DNA from: Tigriopus japonicus | Taxonomy: Eukaryota > Arthropoda > Copepoda > Harpacticoida > Harpacticidae | Reading direction: 5' to 3' | Assembly: GCA_010645155.1 (NCBI GenBank) | Contig: JAAGOF010000204.1 | Coordinates: 965,634 to 1,029,633, forward strand | DNA: 64,000 bases | Part shown: one piece after another, positions 1 to 11,530 of the stretch | Layout of the letters: each line of letters starts with the position of its first letter | How positions within the stretch are numbered: position 1 is the stretch's first letter | Notes under the pieces: generated by a model | Told to the model about the DNA's origin: nothing | Databases searched by the model: none | Seen by the model: only the letters and a program-made list of their open reading frames with translations | Program-made: the position numbers and the translations under genes

Positions 1-1419
1 AACTTCATATCTTGATCCTCAAACTTTCTTGACATTCTTGACGGCTCAGTTTCATTAGGTGCCTTCACCATGTGAACAGAACAGAGGGTGAAGATTTTAG
101 ATTACACTTAAACACACAGAACGTTCACGCAGAATCTTCTCGAGAGACTTTGATCGATTCCTTCGTCAACCAACCAACCAACTGGGATCTATCTAGGTGT
201 ACAGTAAATAGGCCCATAGCTTGAGCAACGGTGGGTGACCTTGCGCTTTGAAAAGGCCTTCTCATTCTAGCGACTGCCAAGACAACCAGCTTTGAATTCC
301 TTAGAGTGAAAGTCAGTGGGGAATTTCAAAGGAACCCTTTTCTTTCCATCACGAAATTGACTATGTAATCCACCAAAATAAATTCAACTTTCTTGCACAA
401 ATGCATTTAACCATTAGGAGGACGAGCACATGAGTCAGATTTGATTAACAAATCAAAGATAAAGAGGCCTTTAGCCGATCATTTGTAGGGACTAATCGAA
501 CTTAAAGAGCTTCACTAATGACCTTCTCGTGAAAAGGGTCTTGAAATATTTCATGTGCGGAGAAACCCGTAGATCATCAAGACGACGAGTCAGACCAAGA
601 CAAGAAGTTCGAAGTTTTTCCGGCCGAACTTGGTCCTCTTTGTCGAAAACTTCTTGGGAAGACTAAAAAATCCCAAAGTTCTCGTACTGTTCCCATTATC
701 GAACACAGATTAGGAATGGAGTGGAATCCCATTGGGGATTTGTCTCGTTTGCTCCATGCTTTCAGAGCACGAACAGTTATTGTCCTCATAATGTTCTAGT
801 TAATGATATTGGACAACCGTTAATCTGACGACGTAATCCTCAAAGTGAAAGCAGGAGGGATCACACTCACTCTCACCCTAGTTATTTGACATAGGAGCTT
901 CTATGGATCATTCTGCTCATAAAGACTGTTGAAATACAGGGTGTCCCTTCAAAATTGACCCTTGTTTTTCGTCTCATAATTCACTTTTTCTTTATCTTAA
1001 AACGTATTGTTGGAGTATTACAATGGCATATCCGACCGGTGCCAATTAATTTCTAAATGTAACCAATTATACTTACTTTGGTCTCAAAAGTAATTAAATA
1101 CAATAAGAATTACTTTATTTTCGAATGCAATTAACTACAATTACATTTACTTTCAATTACATATTTCTTCAAACACACCAAGAACTAATTTCTCTTTAAG
1201 TAAGATAAGTGTGTGAGGAGCATTAAAAAATTTGTTGACTTTGGATTTATCAATTTACATACTGAATGATTTTTAAAATATCGGAAAATTTGAAAAAAAT
1301 GTTTCAACCAAGGGCTTGTTTATTAGTTGAAAAAGTGATTGTAATCATAAATTGAACATTTTCAAATACACTACTCAAAATGTAATTAATTACAACTACA
1401 ATTACTTGGAAATATAATT
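1..1419. other. Non-coding AT-rich stretch
   Basis: I see no supportable gene here. From about 1040 to 1430 the sequence is dominated by degenerate TAATTACA/TGTAATTG words. This kind of low-complexity sequence is often found inside DNA transposons, but I could not fix any element ends. A short ACAGGGTGTCCC motif at 936-947 resembles the tip of a mariner-like element and has no partner. Confidence 0.45.
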
Positions 1420-1702
1420 GCAATTACAATGGATGAGTGTAATCGAACGAATTCAGCTGTGGATTCTGGGGCCAAAATGACTAGGGATGGGTCAGAACTA
1501 GGTTCTGACATTTCACAGTTTTACTTTGCTACGTGAGGAACAAATTCTTATTTGAATTGATTGACAAAATGAAGAAAACGAGTTGGGCTAACGAATTTTG
1601 ATTAAATTTTATGCAGGGTGAGTCTCGACTCCGACGCATCCCAAGCCATTTTGGCCCCAGAATCCCCAGCTGAATTCGTTCGATTACACTCATCCATTAC
1701 AT
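1420..1702. repeat. Inverted-repeat element (fold-back MITE fragment)
   Basis: The left arm, about 1428-1510, begins AATGGATGAGTGTAATCGAA. The right arm, about 1618-1698, is its reverse complement with a few substitutions. They are separated by roughly 110 bp. The matching stretch includes the words GAATTCAGCTG and GGGGCCAAAATG. A third, directly oriented relative of the left arm lies at 13303-13460 and extends further, through the spacer-side sequence up to GATTGACAAAATGAAGAA. This shows a dispersed repeat family rather than a chance hairpin. No target duplication was recognised, so the true ends are unknown. Confidence 0.6.
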
Positions 1703-1980
1703 CACACCCTTGTTGCATTTGCCCCTTTGTAAGTGAACAAAGTTCAATTTTAGAAGCGGCCTCTTTTGGTCTTTTTAGCAACCTTAAATGTTCCAACTTC
1801 AGCCTGAGCCCTGGGGGAATGTACGCACAAACCTCATCTTAAGCAAGACTGTTCCATACAGTCTGTCCCTAAATGCATGGATATTGGGTTTGAAGGTAGC
1901 AACAATGCATTACCGGCAAACTAATCAAAGTCTGGAACGGCATTGTTGAAGAAGAGGTTCAAGCGTGCTTGTGCCTGGTT

Positions 1981-2055
1981 AAGATGCACTGAATTTCTGG
2001 AGTGAAAGGCTACCAATGAGAGAGAAATATCATTACCAGAAGAAACGAGACCTGA
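1981..2055 (+). mobile_element. Left part of MULE-like palindromic element, copy 1
   Basis: It begins AAGATGCACTGAA and continues GGAGTGAAAGGCTACCAATGAG. This matches the end of the intact palindromic element at 48741-49197, whose ends read AAGAAGCACTGAA and, on the minus strand, GGAGTGGGAGGCTAGCAATG. It stops at GAGACCTG, where the TIR transposon at 2056-3734 is inserted. The rest of this copy resumes at 3735. A short internal deletion relative to copy 2 lies just before GAGACCT. Confidence 0.65.
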
Positions 2056-3734
2056 GGCCTATGTTACGAAACACTTTATCCGACCGGACGTACGCAATTT
2101 TGGTGACCTCCGCACAATTTGTGCGGATCCGCCGAGCTTTCAATGTTATGAACAAATTTAAGAGTGTCCGACTCGCAAATGCCCGGAAAAAAATTACGAG
2201 TCAAGGAGGTGCGTAAATTTTGAGTGTACTAGACATTTTGAGATAGGAGGTTTCAGAAAGTGTCTGGTTTTGTTCAAATTTGTCAGAAAAATGCCAAACT
2301 TTCACGACATGAATCGTGCTGAAGTCGACAAATAAGGCCATTTTTGCCATTTTGCCGTAAAACGTTTATCGCAAAATCATTTTTCATCAAAAGTGAAAGA
2401 ACACAACGAAATCGGACACTTTACAATCTCAAGAAAAGAATGAAAATGTAATTTTTAAAGAAGTACTGTACTGATAATTTTGAATTATAAACACTTTTCA
2501 TTTGAGATTTGGGATTTGAAATCTTAGGTGATGAGAAAAGGGCGGATCTGACATACGTTTTCAGTTTTTGAGTCGATTTTTTTAAAGTAATATTTTGGGG
2601 CGTTTTTTTATTTTTTATTCCGGTATTTTTTCACTTTAAGAGGCTTTTTTTTCTTTTAGAGGCATTTTTCTAAATATCACTTTTCTGTTTGCTGACTTTG
2701 AAGAGCAACCATCTTCGTGGAAATATTGATTATGAGTAGGGACCTGAAATAATTTTTTTAAAATATAAAATGTTTTAAAAATATTTCTCTGTTTTTGCTC
2801 GATTTATCTAACATTTGGGTGTTTCAAAAAATGAAACCAAAATACAAAATGATATTTGTACTAAGATCCCGACCAAAACTTATGTCATATGCGGAAAAAC
2901 TGCGCCATTCATTGAGGCAAATTGAAAGTTGTATTTTTTAAATCATTTACATGTCAGGTATGTCTCTAAACACGGAAAAATGCATCAAATTCACCAAAAA
3001 CAAATTTGAAAAATCGGTACACACATACAAAAGTACAAAATAATGGCGTTGTCAAAAAAATATTTCTTAAATATCCGGATTTTTTAATATTTGGCAAATA
3101 TCTAGGGCTTTTGAATAAAATATGTATTGGATATGTTGACACTTTTTTGCAAACTTTTTTTCGGGCCCTAATGATAAGTAAACGAAAGTTTAATTAAATA
3201 AAATTGTGCAAGTAATCCATTTAAAAAATAACTATTTGGTAGCGCAAAATTGATTTGGACATGAAATATGAGCATGGCTACCAAATTTATGTCAAAAACT
3301 CTTTTTGTAGTTTGAGAAATAGTGGGTTCTAGCTTTTGTCGAAAAAGTTTTATATCTTTAAACTAAAACCATTCCTCAAATATGGCAACACTAGCTCGCT
3401 TGTGTGCAGGATGACCAAATTTACTGGCCTATTTTATTTTTCATTATTAGTTTCTGGTGGTTTTAATATTTAGGTCTGTTTATGCTCTCTCTCTGTAATT
3501 GTTCACATTTAAGCTTTATATTTGATATTCAAGCAATCTTGGCTCTTTTTGATCTTGATTAGTTAGTCAAGTTGTTTTCAGGATAGGTTGGTCACACTCT
3601 TAAACGCCCTGGTCACATTCGGCGAAGGTCCAGTCCGGAGAAGTACATTCAAAAGTTTCGTAACATTGACTTTACACCATCCAAAGTCCGATTGGACATC
3701 GGACATTTTTGGCGGACGTTTCGTAACATAGGCC
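2056..3734. mobile_element. TIR DNA transposon inserted into a palindromic element
   Basis: The termini are perfect 17-bp inverted repeats: GGCCTATGTTACGAAAC at 2056-2072 and its complement at 3718-3734. A further TTTCGTAACA word occurs internally at 3655. The flanks (GAGACCTG on the left, CCTGGCTTGC on the right) join into GAGACCTGGCTTGC, which is uninterrupted in the related element at 48741-49197 (minus strand). That comparison supplies an empty site and defines the insertion, with a short CCTG duplication at most. No transposase is recognisable, so this is a non-autonomous copy. The superfamily is not assigned. A hAT-type MITE sits inside it. Confidence 0.7.
2737..3170 (+). mobile_element. 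hAT-type MITE, family M1 copy 1 (nested)
   Basis: It starts TAGGGACCTGAAAT and ends CGGGCCCTA, forming imperfect terminal inverted repeats. The 8-bp flanks ATTATGAG and ATGATAAG agree at 6 of 8 positions, as expected for an old hAT target duplication. The right two-thirds matches 42515-43044 on the plus strand and 40502-41073 on the minus strand, sharing words such as GAGGCAAATTGAAA, ATGCATCAAATTCACCA and AATATCCGG. Short ORFs across it are not maintained between copies, so it is non-coding. Confidence 0.75.
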
Positions 3735-3944
3735 CCTGGCTTGCATTCAGTAGACTACGTATTTGAAATTACAGGTCAATCGAATGTCGGAATGAAAAGT
3801 TATACCTTCTCAAACTGATGTACTGGAGAGAACATAAAATGAATGCATTCGCCCTTTTGTGGTAAAACAATTACCAGAAAAAGACAATTTCATTCATTTT
3901 TGGTAGGATTTGCCCTGAATTTTGAGAGAGCTTAACTTTTGAAT
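3735..3944 (+). mobile_element. Right part of MULE-like palindromic element, copy 1
   Basis: It continues from CCTGGCTTGCATT through CAATCGAATG and CATTCGCCCTTTTGTGGTAAA to GGTAGGATTTGC and GAGAGAGCTTAACTTTTGA. Each block matches the reverse complement of 48741-49197 in the same order. The copy ends where a SINE body begins at 3945, so its outer arm is missing. Together with 1981-2055 it forms one element split by the 2056-3734 insertion. Confidence 0.65.
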
Positions 3945-4121
3945 CGACCTTTCTCGAGGAAACTTTTAGACGCTAATTCACACCCACAGACGGAGAACCA
4001 TTCTGATACCGGACAAGAGATTGCCTATCGGAACTACTTTAGACGATGTGATGGCTGGCTTCGCTGGCCGGGCGAGGCTCAACCCTCCGACCCTAGCACC
4101 AATACTCCAAAAAAAAAAAAA
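3945..4121 (+). mobile_element. 5'-truncated SINE with poly(A) tail
   Basis: This segment matches the body of the full SINE at 19328-19567. Shared blocks include CGACCTTTCTC, CACACCCACAGACGGAGAA, ATTGCCTATCGGAA and GTGATGGCTGGCTTCGCTGG. It lacks the tRNA-like head and ends in an A tract at 4109-4121. 5' truncation with a 3' A-tail is what reverse transcription from the 3' end produces. Confidence 0.7.
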
Positions 4122-5749
4122 GTCCAGAGAAATTCAGTTGTCCTTGGCTTGGGCTACACTTGGAAGATTTAAGGCCACTTTCAAAGCCAAAAGTAACCAT
4201 TTTGAAAATGGTATTTTCATGTGCTATGACACGAATGTGAGTTTCAATTGGGAGGGATACCCTGTAGAATTTAGACTCAAAATTAAGTACAGTTTTACCA
4301 AAATGATCTATTCCCGCACGATTTTAATGATTTACAAGTTACAGTTAAAACATTACGCCATTTAACTTTTGTACATGGTGTCCAGCAATTCATTGCGAAT
4401 CAAAACTTTGGTTTTCAAAGAAACGAAAATGGGTTTGAAACAATATTATTCTACAGAGTTGTTCTTATCTATCTGAGGAGGTTGAAAATTGACCTTTTTA
4501 AATTGATGTTTAGGTACTTTGATCTCTTCAAGTACAAACCTGCGGTTTGAAGCTCCAAATGGTTTCCAAATTTGAAGTGCTTGGGTATTTTTTTTTTTAT
4601 AAAAAGCAATGCACCCCCTTGGAAATGATTCATGGGCACCCTGCATGAACTCATGTCTCATTGCTGGTACCTAATCAAAATGTAAAGTAATGCTTTGACT
4701 TCGTTTGGTTCTCCAGATAACTACTGTACAATCAACATTGTCCTAAAATAATTTAGTGAAATGGTTGATTGTTGACACTAAAATTTAAAGGCCCGGAAGT
4801 TCAAATAGTTACGCACGAAATCCATAGAGAGATTAAGTTTCATAAATTTACCCCTAACTTTCATTAGCTTCAAATTGTTCCGTTAAATTGGGAGCAAAGG
4901 GAAAGATCATTTGTTCGAAAAGGACGAAGCTCTCGAAACACCATTAACCACCGCTTATCGAAGGTTAAACTGGGCTTTATCAGGACCAAATTACACGTTA
5001 AAACTAAATTTCTATGGAATCGAAGGTTTCTCATTTCTGTTGTAAACTGAACATATCTAAAGCATAGAAAGGTTGTTGATTTGGACAAATTGGGAATTTT
5101 AAGTTCTTTACCAAGTTAACTACCTTTTCTCCTATTTTTAAAAGCGAAGTAATCTTGATTTGACAATTTTGACGTACAAAAGTTTACTTTAGGCAAAAGA
5201 TTCAGAATCGAGCCATTCCTGAAAATGCACAACACTCTATGTCATATTACTTAGAAAGTAAAGTATGCCAGACAATGTGATATTTGTTTATAATCCTACG
5301 TATTTGAGTATAACATTTCTTCCTTGAAAAACACATGGGGTTTCTAGAACTACCTTGCATACGCAGGTAATTGGAATAATCTGGAAATATGATGTACACT
5401 TTGCTTATACAATTCAAGAAGAGTTGCTCTTACCTTCTTGTAATCAATATCACAAAAGCTTAATCGTAAACAAGATGCAAGGAAGACACACAGTGAATGC
5501 TCAAAAAACAGAATAAAAAAGAGGCTACAAAAGGTTCAAATTGAAACCGATGAGAGAAAGAGCACAAGTATGGAAGAGAATGGATACTCGTCCAACGGTT
5601 CCCTTCAAATAGGGGAGTGCTTTTCCTAAATTGAAATATATTCTCTTCAGTCATGTTCAACTTCCATGGATAAAAGAGAAATTATAACCAAATATTTATA
5701 TGAACCAAACTCGAGTAAAAATTGTCTTTCTTCCCAAGATGGCTTATGG
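4122..5749. other. No gene recognised
   Basis: This is AT-rich DNA with only short chance ORFs. A weak inverted similarity (CATGGTGTCC near 4375, GGGCACCCTGCATG near 4635) could be a degraded mariner-like MITE, but it is too imperfect to call. Confidence 0.4.
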
Positions 5750-6039
5750 CAGGGGTCGGCAACCGGTGGGCCTCGGCCCACGTGGTCTCTGGTGGGCATA
5801 GGAGTTGTGGGGAAAGTCCAAAATAGTGACTAGTATACTAGAATAGTAGTATACCAGTACTAGAATAGTAGTATACCAGTACTAGAATAGTAGACATCCA
5901 TAGTACTGTACTCGTGGGCCCAATGCTCTTTAATCGTTAATTTGTGGGCCTCAGACCCAACCAACGTCTTTTTGGTGGGCCCCTGACAACATGTAAACAA
6001 ATTTGTGGGCCTTGACCCAAAAGTAGTTGCCGATCCCTG
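5750..6039. mobile_element. hAT MITE with perfect 8-bp target duplication, family M2
   Basis: The terminal inverted repeats read CAGGGGTCGGCAAC on the left and CAGGGATCGGCAAC on the right when complemented. Both flanks are GCTTATGG (5742-5749 and 6040-6047), a perfect 8-bp duplication diagnostic of hAT transposition. The 290-bp interior repeats GTGGGCC words and holds a tandem run of about 2.5 units of 24 bp containing CTAGAATAGTAGTATACC at 5838-5895. A second copy lies at 32147-32380. No coding capacity. Confidence 0.9.
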
Positions 6040-6718
6040 GCTTATGGCTTTTCTGGATAGTTTGTTTAACAAACAAACTATCCAGATAACATTCGAAACT
6101 TCTTGAGCTCTTTTTAAGTTGGATCACGATTTTCAACACACATATTCGATCTGATTGCATAATCTAAATGCTTACCAGCATAGGAAGCAATCAACTCAAA
6201 TCCTGTCTGTTTCGGATATGTAGGCTTCTTTTTAATTTAGCAATGTTTTATTCATAAAAAAGAATTACTTCGGGAAGATTGTCTGGCCTTGCACAAAATT
6301 CAAGTTCAGCTACCAGACAGAAATTTTGTTGCAACGTGCTAACTGTCAACGCTCACATATGGTTCATATCTCAATTTCAGTGACATGAAAAGTCGTACCT
6401 TTAACGTGATCTAATTCTTGTACTAACTGCCCAACAAATACAATAACATTTTTAAAATGGATCAGCCTCAATCTATTAAATTCAGATCAAGTTTACCAAG
6501 GAAACTTGAGTTTACCCATCGATCTTGGTCGAAATTGCCAAGATAGTAGTAGCTCTATCATGCATGGCCCTTTAAGTTATATGTAAGAATTTGCACTTAA
6601 GGTTAACAACCAAGAAAAAAATTGACCACAATATTGCAAAATCATAATTTCAAGGTACAATAGATCATAACAATGCGCATGGACAATGATTATACCAGAC
6701 ACTTTCGATAGCCCAATG
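6040..6718. other. No gene recognised
   Basis: AT-rich sequence with no open exon, repeat or inverted repeat that I can support. A short hairpin around TTTGTTTAACAAACAAA lies near 6060. Confidence 0.4.
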
Positions 6719-8164
6719 GCCTAACCTAGATACACTAAGATAGATATTGGCATTCGTAGGCTAACACACGGTGCCGATGATTCACGCTGGTGATTGGTCA
6801 AGAGCATTCAGTTGAACATTTAGCTAATTCTAACGAAGTTCAACAACAAACCAGAGTACTTCTTCTTTGTTGATTTTGTAGTGATCTGACCTGGTGCTGG
6901 GGTTGCCAATTTTCTTGAGTGAAATCATATTCCCCACTGTCTACCAGCCTTCATGAACAGGTTTTTTTCTTTAAGAAGCGACAAAAGGCAAGGCATCCCT
7001 GACTTTCGTGACTTCTGAGCAGGGTTGCAATCAACCTCACATTCGTGTTTGCTCATATACCAGAGCAAAGCACCCATTCTCTAAGAGGTAACCCTACCCT
7101 ACCACCTCCCGTGAAAAAACTTGCGCAAGCAGAGATTTCACATCACTGAGATTTTGTTGTCAATCACCCGATCATGTGAATTAATCGGCCCCTGTTTAAA
7201 CTCCACACTAGTTGAAATTCACTTTTTGCATATCGGGTTAATACCTTAGACACGTTTCCAGCAGACTTGAGGATTTTCAATAACCAAACTGCCCTATCAG
7301 ATGAGCGAAATAGTTTAGATGTGTTTCTTAGAAGAAAAGGTTCCTTTAATCATGAACTTCGGCTTCCCGCATGATGAATGACGTCACAGACAGTCCGTGC
7401 CGGGTCGGGCGTCATAGATTTGAATGCCAATCTCTGCCTTCTAGTATTTCTAGCCTAACCTAACCTCACTAACCTAACCCTTTGGTCTGAATTAGCGACC
7501 CTGTATAGAGCCTGGCCAATAAAATCTATGAATATCCAACCAACATGACAGTCTGTGACGTCATCCAACATGCAGGAAGCCAAAGTTCATGATTAAAGGA
7601 AACCTTTCCTTATCAGAAACACATCTAAACTACGTAGTAAGGTCATTTGATGGTGCAGTTTGGTTAATGAAAATCCTCAAGCTTGGTACAAATGTTCTAA
7701 GCAAAGGTATTTTCCTGATATGCAAAAGGTGAATTTTAATTAGTGTGGAGTTTAAATAAGGGCCAAATAATGTCTCATGGTCATATGATTGACAACAAAA
7801 TCTTAGTGATGTGAAATATGGGCTTGCACAAGTTTTTTCACGGGAGGTTGCAAGGTAGGGTTTCCTCTTGAAGCATTGGTGCATTGCTCATATATATGAG
7901 CAAACACAAATTTGAGTTTAATTTGCAATCCTGCTCACCTTTCAATGCTCCTCGCAAAAAAACAGCTTACAACCTTATTTAAAAGAAAATTTTGCGCAAG
8001 TGCCAAGGCACATCATTACAAAATCTACAAAGAAGAAGTACTCTGGTCGTCAGAATCAGCAGAATGTCCAACTGAATGCTATTGACCAAACACCACCGTG
8101 AATCATTGGCACCGTGTGTTAGCCTACAACAGCCAGTCTCTAAACAGGGTCCCTAGGATTATGC
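6719..8164. repeat. 1.45-kb imperfect palindrome (fold-back element)
   Basis: The left arm (about 6719-7450) and right arm (about 7495-8164) are reverse complements along almost their whole length. Matching landmarks include GTAGGCTAACACACGGTGCC (6756) with its complement ending at 8127, GAGTACTTCTTCTTTGT (6855) with its complement near 8030, and TCATGAACTT plus GACGTCACAGAC near 7350-7392 with complements at 7551-7600. The arms have diverged and carry indels. No transposase or clear target duplication is visible. This could be a fold-back transposon or an inverted duplication. Confidence 0.85.
7451..7482. repeat. CCTAA repeats at the palindrome centre
   Basis: The centre of symmetry contains CCTAACCTAACC followed after a few bases by CTAACCTAACCC. 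This is the complement of TTAGG, the usual arthropod telomere unit. It is short and imperfect, so a chance low-complexity patch is possible. Confidence 0.55.
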
Positions 8165-9462
8165 ATTTTTGTCTCCAATTCAAATTTTCCTTGGGGCCTA
8201 ATTTGAACCTTCATTTTCGTGCTCTGGGCGTTTGACTGGCTACTCGACAGCGATGACCAAAAACTTTGCACATGCTAAAAATCATTTCCGAAAATGTAAA
8301 GTCATTCAAACTTAATTTGGTTGAGGTGCTAAATCTGGCTCCTTTGCTTTTGCGTGCAGAAAAAAATCTTTAATGGAGCGATTTTTGCGGTGCTCCGGAT
8401 CAACGACTATTTTGCGAATCTCTTTAGAAGTCTCAAATCTCTTCAAAAGACCAGATTTGAAATTGATGTTTTGTATGATTATATGTATGACAACAAACAA
8501 TTCTTTACAACCTCTATGCTAAGAAATTTGGAAAAAAACTCGGTTGATGTTTCAAGTTTCAGTTTTAGTCTATTTAGAACATGGTCCTTCAAGAAGCCTA
8601 AAAAAGTCCAAAAATACGTTTTCCCAGGACCTAAACTTACATAATAAAATCAAAGTGCAGTTGCTCCACATTAAATTGTAAGTCCAAAGATTGCCAAGAC
8701 GTCGTTGGGTACTTCGATCTAAACCTAAAAAGCTATTTGAAACACCGTGATCAGCAAATCACTTTCGCTCACCGTTATTTTTATCTCCATCCTGTAAATG
8801 CTTTGTTTTCCTTGATGAGCCTCCTACTCCTACTATTCTGTGATGACCGAATCGCAGACTGTCGACTCAGCCATTTCTTAAATGGTACTCTAGAGTCATC
8901 AGATTCTTTTTTTGAATAAGGACGCCAATGAAAGCCACCACAGGATTCTGATAATTGAATACGAAAGTTATCCCAACCAATCTTAAACCTAATTGAGGTT
9001 AGAAGAGAGCACATGGTTCTCAGGAAGTTCTTGATGATCAGGCAAAGTGTGCAGGCGTATTTAGATGCAGCCCAGGGGCGCCCTAGAAGTGGATTTGCAT
9101 GTTCCTCGAGATTGGACCTTTGGGATCGATGCAGACGCATGCACAAGTACGAACGTACGTACCAACTTACTCTTGTTTACCTTTAATGACAAATTGACGG
9201 ATAGAAAGTAAGTCACGCGCGGTTAGATTCCCGAAGTCGAAAAAAAGGAATAGGGAGGAGTTGATCCCACCGAAGTGGATTCTCCCCGAAAAATAAGGTT
9301 CCAAAAAACTCATGTCGATGTGTTGATTGTGGGGAGGAACTCCACCCTTGTCATAAATTATATTTTTGCAACCATGTTGATGACCGTCCCATAAATCATA
9401 CGAAAATCATAAGAAAATAGTTGAATGCAAAGTTTTTGAAAAATAGGAAATTTCGTAACGGA
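8165..9462. other. No gene recognised
   Basis: Short ORFs only, on both strands, none with recognisable domains or a convincing splice context. Confidence 0.4.
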
Positions 9463-10073
9463 CACCTAGATGTGCAAAATGTCCTCAGAATCCGTCAATG
9501 AATTGGTCAAGATTACAGTGGACTCTGCAATGTCCGGATTTTGGACTGGAATCGATTGTCAAAAGGAGAAAACATTTAGCTTATATGGTGAAAAAGTTCC
9601 ATCAATTTAGTTTTATCCGGTTAGTCAGTCATAGCTTGAAGCACAGAACAGCTCCAGACTTCTCAGTTCTAGCTGCAGCTGAAGCAGGCAGACCGCCGCG
9701 ACAGTACGGAGATCCGTGACCTCTACATAAATAACGCAAGTTGTTTTTTCTGTATTGACTCTGAGAATCAAACTTCAGGAAAGATATTGGCCTTCCAAAC
9801 AGGGTAATGCCCTCTATGACGTTCCTTATGAAACCATCCTTTTTTGGAATGTTCTTAGGTAATTCCTTGTAGAGGGCGTTTTTGGTGACGTCAGAAATGA
9901 GATATCTCTGATTTATTTATCTATGCTTGAAGTAAAAAAGCAAGTAGTACCCGATCTTTAATTACCTCTTTTTGTAAAGTATATTCAGAAGATTCTCTAA
10001 ATTTATTGCAGAGTCCGGTATAATCATGACTAATTTGTTGACAGACTCTGAGGACATCTTGCATATCTAGATG
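9463..10073. mobile_element. 611-bp element with about 65-bp terminal inverted repeats
   Basis: The left terminus (about 9463-9530) starts CACCTAGATGTGCAAAATGT. The right terminus, complemented, starts CATCTAGATATGCAAGATGT. Similarity continues through CCTCAGA, GTCAA and TGGTCA/TTAGTCA to GGACTCTGCA. The interior has a small stem (GCCCTCTA with TAGAGGGC, 9809-9888). The flanks do not show an obvious duplication, so I cannot assign a superfamily. It abuts the tandem array that starts at 10081. Confidence 0.7.
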
Positions 10074-10080
10074 GGCGCGC

Positions 10081-10262
10081 GGTAAATAGGTCACAAGGTA
10101 AATAGGTCACGGTAAATAGGTCACATTAAAAAGGTCACCGTAAAACGGTCACGGTAAAAAGGTCACAAGGTAAATAGGTCACAGTAAAAAGGTCACGTGG
10201 TAAAAAGAGCACGGTAAAAAGGTCACAATAAATAGGTCACGATAAAAGAAGTCACAAGGTAA
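10081..10262 (+). repeat. Tandem array of AGGTCA-containing units (left arm)
   Basis: About twelve degenerate units of roughly 14-16 bp follow the pattern GGTAAAWAGGTCAC. Nine contain an exact AGGTCA and three a one-base or two-base variant. The array is the inverted counterpart of 11531-11833, so the two flank the 1.27-kb segment 10263-11530. Inverted arms built of short tandem repeats are the hallmark of Foldback (FB)-type elements. Assignment to that class is inference. Confidence 0.85.
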
Positions 10263-11530
10263 GGAATTCAAAATTGTTTATTGTTTATTGTTTGGACCAC
10301 TCAAACATCATGATTGACGATAAAAGAGTAAAAGCAGAAAAAGAAAAAGGCACAATAAAACTTCAAATTGAAATGATATTCATAATTTGTTGTTGAGCAC
10401 ATGGACTGTATGACATACAATCTATGTACAGATGCCAGTACTGTTTAAATCCTTTAAATCTTCTCGTGTTTTGACAAAAAAAATTTCGACAAATCTTGTA
10501 CTTGAAAGGGTCCTTAGAACTTAAAAGGAAATTGTACCAATACTTATTAAAAACATAATGAATTATAAATACAACAAACAAAAAAGTTATATTGTATCTA
10601 ATTATGAGATGGAATACCTTGCCCTTGTGTGAGAAAGGTGTTTTTTTTAGTTGGAGAAGTATTTCTTTTATTCCAGAAACTTTTGAGGCCAGTTTTGAGA
10701 TATAAAGGCAATGCGAAACATTTACTTTTGTATTTGTATAAGAGCCACTCAGAAACATAATGTGTATGAAAGAGTATTGAGGTATGAAGCAAATAATTGA
10801 AACATACTTTTTCCAGTATTTATCACTTAACGGAACTTTATTAGTTAAAGGGTTCGTCATGAAATTTTCTTTAAGTGTAAGTTGGATGAACTACCCCAAA
10901 GGTAGTCAATCATGACTCGATTATTATAATCCAAAGAAAGGGTGTGCAATGCCGCCATTTAGGCAGCCAATCAAGCAAGCCTCGTGATATTGCAAGAAAA
11001 GGACTTATCCTTAATTCAAGCAATAAATTAAAGATGTTGGTTTGTTCAATGGATTCGCAAGAATAAAATCTTATCTTGGCAATGACAATCACGCCATGGT
11101 CAGGAATGTGAGAATGGGTTTTAAATGAATCCTCAAGAACTTTAGTAATATTCAGAACCCTTTGAATTTGACCCCCCACCTTTGCTTTTGTAGTATTCTA
11201 TGAAGAATGTTATTGAAAGTTACAAAAATCGCCGCTAGATGGAGCCAAAACTGGGACAAAGTCCCTTGATTTCAGATCTATCCTCAACTTTGATTTTTGG
11301 TGTTGACTTTTGAACAGTAATAAATTCAAATTACCTATAACCTATACCTTTGTTTAAGAGACACTCCTTGTTATTTGATTTGCTGAATTATTTGTTGCTG
11401 TTTGGTGTCATACTGACGTTTCCTTAACGTCCAGTAAAGCCCATGATTGATAAATCGTCTCAACCTCAGTTAAAGTACGATGTTCAGCCCAATAACATTG
11501 TGTTTGCAATGATTGCAGGAACTTTTTCTC
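10263..11530. other. Segment enclosed by inverted tandem arrays
   Basis: AT-rich. Two minus-strand ORFs occur (10363-10860, 165 codons, and 10910-11179, 89 codons). They are lysine- and aromatic-rich as expected of AT-rich chance frames, and I recognise no domain. The plus-strand words TTTATTGTTTATTGTTT at 10276 read on the minus strand as the AAACAATAAACAATAAA tail seen in some non-LTR elements, but this is not enough for a call. Confidence 0.4.

Noticed and set aside
936..960. Mariner-like terminus ACAGGGTGTCCC
   Set aside because: No matching inverted end or TA duplication was found nearby. A 12-bp match alone is too weak.
4373..4645. Weak terminal inverted similarity suggesting a small mariner-type MITE
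   Set aside because: The two ends agree over only about ten scattered bases and no TA duplication is convincing.
10363..10860. 165-codon minus-strand ORF inside the AGGTCA-array element
   Set aside because: Lys/Ile/Phe/Tyr-rich composition as expected from AT-rich DNA, no recognisable domain, no related frame elsewhere in the window.
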